From positions 1 to 10,128 of the forward strand of contig JADFMC010000043.1 of assembly GCA_022564085.1 (NCBI GenBank): 10,128 bases of DNA, in the 5' to 3' direction. Both the position numbers and the translations under genes were made by a program. The notes below the pieces were generated by a model that worked only from the letters and a program-made list of their open reading frames with translations, ran no database searches and was not told the origin of the DNA. This stretch comes from Fidelibacterota bacterium (lineage in GTDB: Bacteria; Fidelibacterota; Marinisomatia; SCGC-AAA003-L08; TS1B11). This document shows positions 1 to 6,280 of the stretch, in pieces (within the stretch, counting starts at the first letter, position 1; each line of letters begins with the position of its first letter).

Positions 1-144
1 TCCAGTGAAATCCTGGCATATTGCATTGAGGCTGATGCAACACTTTCTACAAAACTATTTACTACATTTTCAAAAAGTATCCCGCTAACAAAAACAATCT
101 ACGAAAAAGAAGTCCAGGTTCTTCTTTTTGAGAAACAGGCTTAA
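1..144 (+). CDS. 3' end of an unrecognised open frame (partial at window edge)
   Basis: An open frame enters the window in phase 1 and runs 47 codons to a TAA at 142-144. The translated tail ends in VQVLLFEKQA. I recognise no domain or motif. The DNA is AT-rich, like the 530 bases that follow and unlike the GC-rich genes further right. A stop-free run of this length in AT-rich DNA is only weak evidence for a gene, so this may be chance. If real, it belongs to the AT-rich segment that is joined to the oligoendopeptidase gene at about position 680. Confidence 0.25.
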   Translation, partial: SSEILAYCIEADATLSTKLFTTFSKSIPLTKTIYEKEVQVLLFEKQA

Positions 145-432
145 ATCTGCAAAAAGTGAGGAGTAAATAATTTACTTCAACTATCTAAGATATATTTAAG
201 ACAACGCTCACCGCTTATCCAATTTTTTACTTTCGGCTCCTAAAAACAACTATAAATAGAGAAATCGCGTTCCAATACAAAAAAACTTAAAATTATTTTT
301 TCGCTGGAAAATGAAATCTATTTGGTTCGTTAGTCCCTGCAACTAAAGACATCGCTTCCTGTTTCAAAATTATTCTAACACTTAACGCATAGACATCTTC
401 GTTATTTTTTTTGAAAATAGTTTGCAAAATCG

Positions 433-467
433 TTGAAGTTTTTCCGTTTCGTTGTGTTATATATAAT
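433..467 (+). promoter_or_regulatory. possible promoter for the oligoendopeptidase gene
   Basis: A perfect TATAAT lies at 462-467, about 70 bases before the start codon. The best -35 candidate, TTGAAG at 433-438, is 23 bases away, too far for a standard sigma-70 spacer. Using the overlapping TATATA (458-463) as -10 gives a 19-base spacer. In DNA this AT-rich such matches arise easily, so the call is tentative. Confidence 0.3.
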
Positions 468-526
468 AGGGCAAAAAGAATTTGGACTCTTTTTCGTCAT
501 AATTATACAAACATTCACAACTTTTT

Positions 527-531
527 GGAGG
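527..531 (+). promoter_or_regulatory. Shine-Dalgarno site fixing the TTG start at 539
   Basis: GGAGG is followed by seven bases and then TTG at 539-541. This strong site supports initiation at TTG and therefore a real protein with the unusual N-terminus. The frame is closed upstream by a TAA at 500-502. Confidence 0.7.
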
Positions 532-538
532 ACCAATC

Positions 539-2128
539 TTGTTAGAAAATAATCAACGAATAAAAGAAATTGATGCTGATAAGTTATTAAAGCGTCAGGT
601 CATGCACGGTGCAAAACAGAGATATCCAGAGATGGATAATACAGTTAAGAAACGAATAAAAGAAGAACTCATTGTCATCAGTGATAAAAAACTGGCCAAG
701 TTCATGAAAAAGGAGGCCGGATTACAGGAATACAGCCACCACCTGGATGACCTGCGGCGCCAGCAGGCCCATGTGCTGTCCAAGGAGCAGGAGCAGATCA
801 TGGCCCTGGCCCAGGACATCACCGGCGGGCCCCACGATGGCTTCAGTATGCTGACCAACACCGACTTCACCTGGGGCAATATCAAGGACGCCCGGGGGCA
901 GGACGTGCAGATGTCCCGTAGCCGGTATTCACTGTACATGACCTCCGGCGACCGCCGGGTACGCCGCGACGCCTATCAGGAACTTTACGTGCCGTTCCAG
1001 AGCCACCTGAACACCCTCACGACCCTGCTGAACGCCGAGCTCAAAGTGTCGCTGTTCCGGATGAAGGCCCGGAACTACGAGAATATGCTGGAGGTGGCCC
1101 TGGACGGCCCCAATGTGCCCACCGATGTCTATCACAACCTGATTGCGGCGGTGAACGACAACCTGGAGCCGCTGCACCGCTGGGCCGCCATCAAGAAGCG
1201 GGTGCTGGGGGTGGACGAGCTGCATCCCTATGACACCTATGCGCCGCTGTTCCCGGAGGTGGAAAAAACCTATACCTATGAAGAAGCCCAAACCCTGGTA
1301 TTAGCCGGGCTCGAACCATTGGGTGGCGATATCCTGGCCATCGTCCAGCGGGCCTTCGACGAACGCTGGATCGACGTCTACGAAAACCAGGGCAAACGCG
1401 GCGGGGCCTACTCCAGCGGGACTTACGGGGTGCACCCCTATATCCTGTTGAACTTCAACGGTACCCTGGACGCGGTATTTACCCTGGCCCACGAGCTGGG
1501 GCACACCATGCATTCCTACCTGTCGGCCCAGAACCAGCCCTACATCTACTCGGACTACCCCACGCTGGCGGCTGAGGTGGCATCCACCGCCAACGAGGCG
1601 CTTTTGATGCAATACCTGATGGATAATGCCCAGAGCGACGCCGAGAAGCTGTCGTTACTGCAATCCTACGTCCAGGATATTGGCAGCACCTTCTACCGCC
1701 AGACCCGTTTCGCCGAGTTCGACCTGGTGTTACACGAAATGGTGGAGAACGGCGAGCCGCTGACCCACGAGGCCTTAGGCCAGGTGTTCGGGGACACCTA
1801 CCAGCGCTATTGGGGCCCTGAGATGGTAGTTGACGACGAGGAGCGCATGTCCTGGAGCCGCATCCCGCACTATTACTACAACTACTACATGTATTCCTAC
1901 GCCGTGGCCTTCGCCGCCTCGCAGCTGATTGCCACTAGGATAATGGCGGAGGGCCAGCCGGCGGTGGATGACTACCTCCAATTCCTCAGCAGCGGGAGCT
2001 CGCTATATCCTATTGATCTGCTGAAGTTGGCCGGTGCTGATATGTCCACGCCGGCCCCCATTGTGGCCACCACAAAGAAAATGGATCAGCTGCTGGATCA
2101 GATAGAGGAGATCATCGCCCGCCGGTAG
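539..2128 (+). CDS. pepF: oligoendopeptidase F family zinc peptidase (M3), N-terminally truncated and re-headed
   Basis: This is a cytoplasmic M3 metallopeptidase of the oligoendopeptidase F type, which trims short peptides. The zinc motif HELGH is at residues 318-322, with the third ligand probably E346 in the segment LAAEVAST. The C-terminal half, including the tyrosine-rich HYYYNYYMYSYA stretch near residues 441-452, is intact. Family members are usually about 600 residues and this one is 529. PepF-like sequence begins only at about residue 48 (SDKKLAKFMKKEAGLQEY), so roughly 110 residues of the usual N-terminal helical lobe are missing. The first 47 residues come from AT-rich DNA and resemble, weakly, a segment of DnaE-type DNA polymerase III alpha (GAKQRYP...RIKEELIVI). 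The frame has no stop across the junction and a strong ribosome binding site before TTG. Its last four codons and stop lie inside a 55-bp repeat found again at 4619-4673. Whether the enzyme folds and is active without its normal N-terminus is doubtful. The family call is secure; the start and intactness are not. Confidence 0.85.
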   Translation: MLENNQRIKEIDADKLLKRQVMHGAKQRYPEMDNTVKKRIKEELIVISDKKLAKFMKKEAGLQEYSHHLDDLRRQQAHVLSKEQEQIMALAQDITGGPHDGFSMLTNTDFTWGNIKDARGQDVQMSRSRYSLYMTSGDRRVRRDAYQELYVPFQSHLNTLTTLLNAELKVSLFRMKARNYENMLEVALDGPNVPTDVYHNLIAAVNDNLEPLHRWAAIKKRVLGVDELHPYDTYAPLFPEVEKTYTYEEAQTLVLAGLEPLGGDILAIVQRAFDERWIDVYENQGKRGGAYSSGTYGVHPYILLNFNGTLDAVFTLAHELGHTMHSYLSAQNQPYIYSDYPTLAAEVASTANEALLMQYLMDNAQSDAEKLSLLQSYVQDIGSTFYRQTRFAEFDLVLHEMVENGEPLTHEALGQVFGDTYQRYWGPEMVVDDEERMSWSRIPHYYYNYYMYSYAVAFAASQLIATRIMAEGQPAVDDYLQFLSSGSSLYPIDLLKLAGADMSTPAPIVATTKKMDQLLDQIEEIIARR

Positions 2129-2170
2129 CCGCGGTCTAGGCCGTCTTTTGATAGAGCAGCAGCCGGTAGG
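2116..2170. repeat. 55-bp direct repeat, left copy (junction of two convergent gene ends)
   Basis: Identical to 4619-4673 at 53 of 55 positions: a perfect 40-base block (2116-2155), a two-base mismatch, then a perfect 13-base block (2158-2170). It contains the last four codons and stop of the oligoendopeptidase and, on the minus strand, a twelve-residue stub (HAYRLLLYQKTA plus stop) matching the methyltransferase C-terminus (KTYRLLIYQKTA). The 8-mer GCCGGTAG occurs near both ends of the unit (2121-2128 and 2162-2169). Beyond 2170 the methyltransferase similarity fades. Confidence 0.9.
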
Positions 2171-2402
2171 CGTGTAGTAAATAGGATACTTGCTGGGAAT
2201 TTAGGATACAGTTAACAATGGGGGGGGACCGCTGCTTCGATCGGCAGGGCAACCATATCCCCAAGCCCCGCCGGACCCAGCACCTTCCGTCGTATTCTAC
2301 AGGCGTGAATTAAGCCTTGGAAACGCAGAATATATCTTCTAGTTTTTACCCCCAAATGTTCAAATGACTCTGAAGCAATAAAATCAGCAAGGAAGAGTTC
2401 CC
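2171..2402. other. intergenic leader of the prolyl oligopeptidase gene
   Basis: No gene is visible. The octamer TAGGATAC occurs twice (around 2182 and 2202), followed by an eight-base G run near 2220. An AT-richer patch (2326-2390) precedes the gene and may hold its promoter, but I see no good paired -35/-10 site. AAGGA at 2389-2393 lies nine bases before the ATG at 2403 and is a reasonable ribosome binding site. Confidence 0.4.
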
Positions 2403-4601
2403 ATGAAAGCAGCGCAGGTAATCATCGCAATAACCATGGTATTCGCCACCCCCCGGAATGGGCTGTTCGCCCAGGCTCCGGTAGCCCCTATCCGCGATGT
2501 TGTGGATGAACACTTCGGCGTCGAAGTGCATGATCCTTATAGGTATATGGAAGATATTGACGCTCCTGAAGTACAGGAATGGTTCCGAGGCCAGGCGGAT
2601 CAGGCCCACGAAATTCTGTCACAAGTCAAGGGACGCGACGCCCTCTACAAGCGCCTTAAGGAGCTCGACGGCAGCAAGCCCTACCGCATCTACAGCATCC
2701 GCAGGCGAGAGGACGGGTCACTGTTTTACAAAAAGCGGATGGCGGATGAAAACCTGCCCAAGCTCTACTACCGCAGCGCCTCGGGAGAGGAAAAGATGCT
2801 GGTGGATGCGGAATCGTTTTCCGGTGGTGGAGACCAGCATTACTCCATAGAGGCCTACTCGCCCTCGCCGGATGGACGCTACGTGGTCTACGGCCTTGCG
2901 GCGGGCGGCTCGGAGGAAACGGTGCTGCACATCCTGGATGTGACCACCGGTACGCATCTGGACGAAACCATCGATCGCATCGAAACTGCCTACAACCGCC
3001 CCCGGTGGCTTCCGGATGCCAGCGGCTTCTTTTATGCCCGTCGCCAGGAGCTGCCTCCCAACGCTCCCGAAACGGAAATCTACAAGAATACGCGCACCTA
3101 CTTGCATCGACTGGGAGACGACCCCGCCCGCGACAAGGCTGTCTTTGGGAAGGGCCTGTCCGATGAAGTGGTGATGCTTGATGTCGATTTTCCCAGTATC
3201 AACCTGCCTCCAGGCTCAAAGTACGCCATCGGCAAAATCAAGCACGGCGATTCGAACCCGGTCACCCTCTACAGCACCCTCGTATCCAATCTTACCAGGG
3301 ATAAGGTACCCTGGAGATTCATTTGCGACGCCTCGGATGAGGTGGTCGACTATGCGGTGAAGGGCAAAACCATCTACCTGCTCACCTCCAGCAGCGCCCC
3401 GCGCTACAAGGTGGTCAAAACCTCCTTGGCGCGGCCAAATTTCGACAAGGCAAAGGTGGTGGTGCCGGAGAGTGAAATGGTCGTGGAGTACATCACCTCG
3501 GCCCGGGATGCTCTCTATGCCGGGGTCATTGACGGCGGTTTTAACCGCATCCTGCGCCTGAAGCATGGCAGCAAGGGGGGCGATCTGCTGACCCTGCCGG
3601 ATGATGCCGCCGGGTACCTCGCATCGGTATCACCCACCATCGAGGGCGCCCTGGTCTACACCAACAACTGGACCAGGGGCAGTTCCATTTATGCCTACGA
3701 TCCGGGCACCGGCGCCTACAGCAATACCGGTCTCATGCCGCCAGGCAGGTATGATGATGTCCCGGGATATACTTCCAGGGAAGTCAAAGTCAAAGGCCAC
3801 GATGGCGTGCTGGTGCCGCTTTCCATTCTCCACAAGGAGGGTCTCGCCATGGATGGATCCAATCCGACGCTCCTGATGGGCTACGGATCCTATGGCATCT
3901 CGATTGGCGTGGGATACCGTGCTACCCGCCTGGCTTGGCTGGAACAGGGAGGTGTGCTGGCGTATGCCCATGTCCGGGGGGGTGGTGAGTATGGCCAGGC
4001 CTGGCACGAAGCGGGCAAAATGCTCAACAAACCCAACACCTGGAAGGACTTTATCGCCTGTGCCCAATATCTGATTGAGGAGGGTTACACCTCCACTGAA
4101 CATATCGCCGGCCAGGGTGGCAGCGCGGGAGGCATTACCATCGGCCGCTCCATCACCGAGAGACCCGACCTGTTCGCCGCAGCCGTCATCAATGTAGGAA
4201 TGCTCGACGCGATCCGCGCAGAGACCACCACCAACGGTGTTCCCAACATCATGGAGTTCGGTTCGGTGGTTACGGAAGAAGGCTTTCGCGGGCTTCACGA
4301 AATGAGCGCCTATCACCATGTTAAAGATGGCACCGACTATCCGGCCGTGCTGCTTACACACGGCATCAACGACCCCCGGGTCGACCCCTGGATGTCGGGC
4401 AAAATGACCGCCCGGCTGCAGGCGGCCACCACCAGCGGCGAACCGGTGCTCCTGCGCATTGACTACGACGCCGGCCATGGCATCGGATCCACCCGTGACC
4501 AGTACCTGCAGCAGCTGGCGGATACCTGGGCCTTCCTGTTATGGAAATTGGGCCAGTCTAATTTTCAGGGGGCTGATGACGGGGAACCTACCCCCCTGTA
4601 G
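2403..4601 (+). CDS. secreted prolyl oligopeptidase family serine peptidase (S9A)
   Basis: This is a 732-residue S9 peptidase that should cleave short peptides after proline. A Sec signal peptide is visible: a short positive start, a hydrophobic core (about residues 4-16) and a likely AxA-type cleavage site near residue 25 (LFAQA), which predicts a periplasmic or exported enzyme. The N-terminal helix and propeller-closing segment starts with DPYRYMEDID, typical of S9A. A seven-bladed beta-propeller covers roughly residues 75-435, and an alpha/beta-hydrolase domain runs from about 440 to the end. Catalytic residues are seen in order: S574 in GQGGSAGG, D657 in NDPRV and H692 in DAGHG. The GGGEYG motif near residue 526, preceding WHEAGK, is also typical. 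Length is normal and the frame is intact. The gene sits between the two copies of the 55-bp repeat, as if inserted between the oligoendopeptidase and methyltransferase genes. Its GC content is like theirs, so if it arrived by transfer the donor was similar. The next gene downstream is convergent, so it is probably transcribed alone. Confidence 0.93.
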   Translation: MKAAQVIIAITMVFATPRNGLFAQAPVAPIRDVVDEHFGVEVHDPYRYMEDIDAPEVQEWFRGQADQAHEILSQVKGRDALYKRLKELDGSKPYRIYSIRRREDGSLFYKKRMADENLPKLYYRSASGEEKMLVDAESFSGGGDQHYSIEAYSPSPDGRYVVYGLAAGGSEETVLHILDVTTGTHLDETIDRIETAYNRPRWLPDASGFFYARRQELPPNAPETEIYKNTRTYLHRLGDDPARDKAVFGKGLSDEVVMLDVDFPSINLPPGSKYAIGKIKHGDSNPVTLYSTLVSNLTRDKVPWRFICDASDEVVDYAVKGKTIYLLTSSSAPRYKVVKTSLARPNFDKAKVVVPESEMVVEYITSARDALYAGVIDGGFNRILRLKHGSKGGDLLTLPDDAAGYLASVSPTIEGALVYTNNWTRGSSIYAYDPGTGAYSNTGLMPPGRYDDVPGYTSREVKVKGHDGVLVPLSILHKEGLAMDGSNPTLLMGYGSYGISIGVGYRATRLAWLEQGGVLAYAHVRGGGEYGQAWHEAGKMLNKPNTWKDFIACAQYLIEEGYTSTEHIAGQGGSAGGITIGRSITERPDLFAAAVINVGMLDAIRAETTTNGVPNIMEFGSVVTEEGFRGLHEMSAYHHVKDGTDYPAVLLTHGINDPRVDPWMSGKMTARLQAATTSGEPVLLRIDYDAGHGIGSTRDQYLQQLADTWAFLLWKLGQSNFQGADDGEPTPL

Positions 4602-4618
4602 GCCTGCTACCGACCGGC

Positions 4619-4673
4619 CGCCCGCCGGTAGCCGCGGTCTAGGCCGTCTTTTGATAGATTAGCAGCCGGTAGG
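4619..4673. repeat. 55-bp direct repeat, right copy
   Basis: Partner of 2116-2170. Here the methyltransferase end is the real one (minus strand, stop at 4639-4641), and the oligoendopeptidase contributes only its last codons and stop (GCC CGC CGG TAG, 4620-4631) as a stub. GCCGGTAG again occurs twice (4624-4631 and 4665-4672). Identity stops just outside the unit on both sides. The segment between the copies (2171-4618) holds only the S9 peptidase gene and its leader. Confidence 0.9.
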
Positions 4674-5547
4674 TCTTGTTGGCCAGGAAGTCCTGGTGCA
4701 GCGATGCCCCGGAGAAATATTCGCGGTCGATGCGTGCCAGGCGTTGGCGCAATAGCCAGCCCAGCAGGCGAGTGATCCAGGGGAACCTGGTGCGGAAATA
4801 TTCCACCGTCAGGCCGCGCACCGGCAGCCCCACATCGCGCAGGAAAGCATCCCACAGTTCGATAGTGGGGGCGGTGCGCTCGGTGATATCGATATCAAGC
4901 CGCTTGGTCACCGGGACCTCTGCGATGTGGGCCTGGAATTTCGCCAGGGAGTGGCCGCCTCCCTGGATCGACTGCCGGCCGCTATCCAGTTTGAAGAAGT
5001 CACAGATTAGAATGTGCCCCTCATCATTGAGCAGTTCCAGGCACTTCTGCAGGGCGGCGGGGATTTTCACGTATTGGAAGCTTTCGCTGAAAAGTATCAG
5101 ATCGTAGCGCCGGCTGGTTTCCAGCTGCTCGTACTTGCACTTGAACAGTTCCCCCCGGTTGCCCAGTTTTTCCTCGATCCGCCGGGATAGGTGCTCGCTG
5201 GGGGAGACGCAATCCACCGAATAGCCCTTGGCCAGCAAGGCCGCCGCCAGATTGCCGCCCCCACTGCCCACATCGAGGATCGTTTTCACACCAGTGGGAA
5301 TGTGATCGATCAGATGCCGGCTATAATTTTCCTGAGCGGCCTTGAAATTATCCACCACCGGTTCCAGGTCGTCCGTCCAGAGGCCGAAATGTAGATCCTC
5401 AGTCTTGAAAAAGAATTTGCCCAGGGCCAGACCGGCTACCAGTCCCAATTCCTTCGAGCTGACTTTTTTCCCCATAGTTATGGCCGTCTGCATTCGGCCC
5501 GCGGCTGCAGTCGCCGCGCTATTTGCCGACGGGCTTTCCCTTATCAT
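4639..5547 (-). CDS. class I SAM-dependent methyltransferase
   Basis: The protein has the Rossmann fold of class I methyltransferases. Motif I is ILDVGSGGG (residues 90-98), which binds AdoMet. The acidic strand-2 position is probably the D of YSVDCVSPS (near 112). Motif IV-like YDLILFSESFQYV is at 148-160, and LLNDEGHILICDFF at 172-185 is the post-motif strand and loop. The FGLWTDD segment near 54-60 resembles the substrate-entry part of small-molecule methyltransferases such as tocopherol and sarcosine-type enzymes, but the substrate cannot be told. The C-terminus ends in a typical YRLLIYQK strand. The start is uncertain: the first 24 residues are low-complexity, and M25 at 5475 (MGKKVSS) gives a more natural 278-residue protein, but neither start has a clear Shine-Dalgarno site. 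The gene converges on the S9 peptidase, 37 bases apart. Its 3' end is duplicated at 2128-2170. Confidence 0.85.
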   Translation of the reverse strand: MIRESPSANSAATAAAGRMQTAITMGKKVSSKELGLVAGLALGKFFFKTEDLHFGLWTDDLEPVVDNFKAAQENYSRHLIDHIPTGVKTILDVGSGGGNLAAALLAKGYSVDCVSPSEHLSRRIEEKLGNRGELFKCKYEQLETSRRYDLILFSESFQYVKIPAALQKCLELLNDEGHILICDFFKLDSGRQSIQGGGHSLAKFQAHIAEVPVTKRLDIDITERTAPTIELWDAFLRDVGLPVRGLTVEYFRTRFPWITRLLGWLLRQRLARIDREYFSGASLHQDFLANKTYRLLIYQKTA

Positions 5548-5916
5548 CTTGGTTGCAAGATTTGACTTACGCTACTTGCGTGGGAAGCCTCGCATCCCAT
5601 AGCTGTCGCAACGGGCGACACTTTAATGCCGCCTCACCAATATTGCAAGGGCTGTATGGCGTCTTACTTGTTCGGCGCGGCAGGGCCGGGGATAATCGCT
5701 GAGACAATTCGGGAACGGGCGCCGCCAGGGTAACATTTTGTCACAGTCCTGGCAGTTTGACAACCATATTCGCCCACCAAGGGCCGATCAAACGGACCAG
5801 TCCCCGTCGACAATCCCCCTCCGGGTAACTTCTGGCAAGGTATTTGCCCCTGATATTAACAGAATTGCTTTTTGAAATATCCGGTAACGAGTGCGGTGGC
5901 AGCCGCCTCGATGCAA
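5548..5916. other. divergent intergenic region, left part
   Basis: No supported gene lies here. A 71-codon minus-strand frame (5788-6003) has no recognisable product and runs through the inverted repeat described below, so I do not call it. A perfect TTGACA occurs at 5757-5762, but no -10 is seen 15-19 bases to its right. Promoters for the methyltransferase (leftward) and for whatever is stopped by the 6049-6092 terminator (rightward) should lie here. Confidence 0.4.
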
Positions 5917-6048
5917 AACTTGCTTACCTATGCTTCCTGCACTTGGCGTCCAGCCAAAAAAACGGTGAAATGACCTACCAAATGCTCTGCATAATCCCAC
6001 CACCCGCGGGCATAGGTAAGCATTAATTTACAAGTTAGAGTGTCTAAC
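5917..6048 (+). ncRNA. candidate structured RNA or leader ahead of the terminator
   Basis: A perfect 13-base inverted repeat, TGCTTACCTATGC (5921-5933) with GCATAGGTAAGCA (6010-6022), would form a long stem closing a 76-base loop. An outer AACT (5917-5920) can pair with AGTT (6033-6036) across an asymmetric bulge. The unit is followed within 30 bases by a strong rightward terminator, and no protein frame fits it. This suggests a small RNA gene or an untranslated leader. I tested by eye for tRNA, tmRNA, TPP, FMN, cobalamin, lysine and SAM elements and matched none. A miniature inverted-repeat insertion is an alternative. Confidence 0.35.
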
Positions 6049-6092
6049 AACCTCCGACGGAGTGATCGGCCCCCTCCGTCGGAGGTTTTTTT
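6049..6092 (+). terminator. strong rho-independent terminator
   Basis: A perfect 14-bp stem, AACCTCCGACGGAG (6049-6062) with CTCCGTCGGAGGTT (6074-6087), has an 11-base loop and a run of seven T (6086-6092). The T-run orientation makes it act rightward. It lies about 190 bases upstream of the probable DUF819 start, so it either ends an upstream small transcript or acts as an attenuator. A 12-base palindrome, TATGGGCCCATA (6092-6103), follows immediately. Confidence 0.85.
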
Positions 6093-6280
6093 ATGGGCCC
6101 ATATATTTCCAGCATCGATCCGGGGACGGTTTTAAGCCGCTGCTTACAGACTTGCCTGCCACTGCCGGCCGATGTAGTTTTACGCCCTGTGCCATTACCC
6201 GGTATCATAAATTCTGTCAGCCTGTTGGCGGTAATGCTGCCCGGGCCCACTATTCGGCTTACCCAACCTCAATAAGTGGG

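Larger units (their letters stand above)
145..538. other. AT-rich non-coding stretch upstream of the oligoendopeptidase gene
   Basis: No convincing gene is seen here. The stretch is very AT-rich, with several A and T runs. A minus-strand frame without ATG, GTG or TTG near its beginning is open from about 493 down to a TAA at 293-295; it resembles no family I know. A weak AT-only hairpin (AAAAAGA at 473-479 pairing with TCTTTTT at 488-494) lies just upstream of the gene. The right end carries the promoter-like and ribosome binding sites listed separately. Confidence 0.5.

Noticed and set aside
293..493. Minus-strand open frame of about 66 codons in the AT-rich region
   Set aside because: It has no ATG, GTG or TTG near its beginning, no ribosome binding site and no family resemblance, and it overlaps the promoter-like region of the oligoendopeptidase gene.
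707..716. AAAAAGGAGG as an internal ribosome binding site for a shorter oligoendopeptidase
   Set aside because: No in-frame ATG, GTG or TTG follows at a usable distance. The bases simply encode Lys-Lys-Glu-Ala.
3630..4478. 282-codon open frame on the minus strand
   Set aside because: It lies wholly inside the S9 peptidase gene, antisense to its catalytic domain. The product has no recognisable motif, as expected for a shadow frame in GC-rich DNA.
5690..5735. CTGAGA near 5699, suggesting a TPP riboswitch
   Set aside because: The other conserved THI-box parts are not present in the right order and spacing.
5757..5762. Perfect TTGACA as a -35 box
   Set aside because: No -10-like hexamer lies 15-19 bases downstream (the region there is GC-rich), so a promoter is not supported.
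5788..6003. 71-codon minus-strand frame in the divergent intergenic region
   Set aside because: There is no homology I can recognise and the composition is unlike protein. It also runs through the inverted repeat that better fits a structured RNA.
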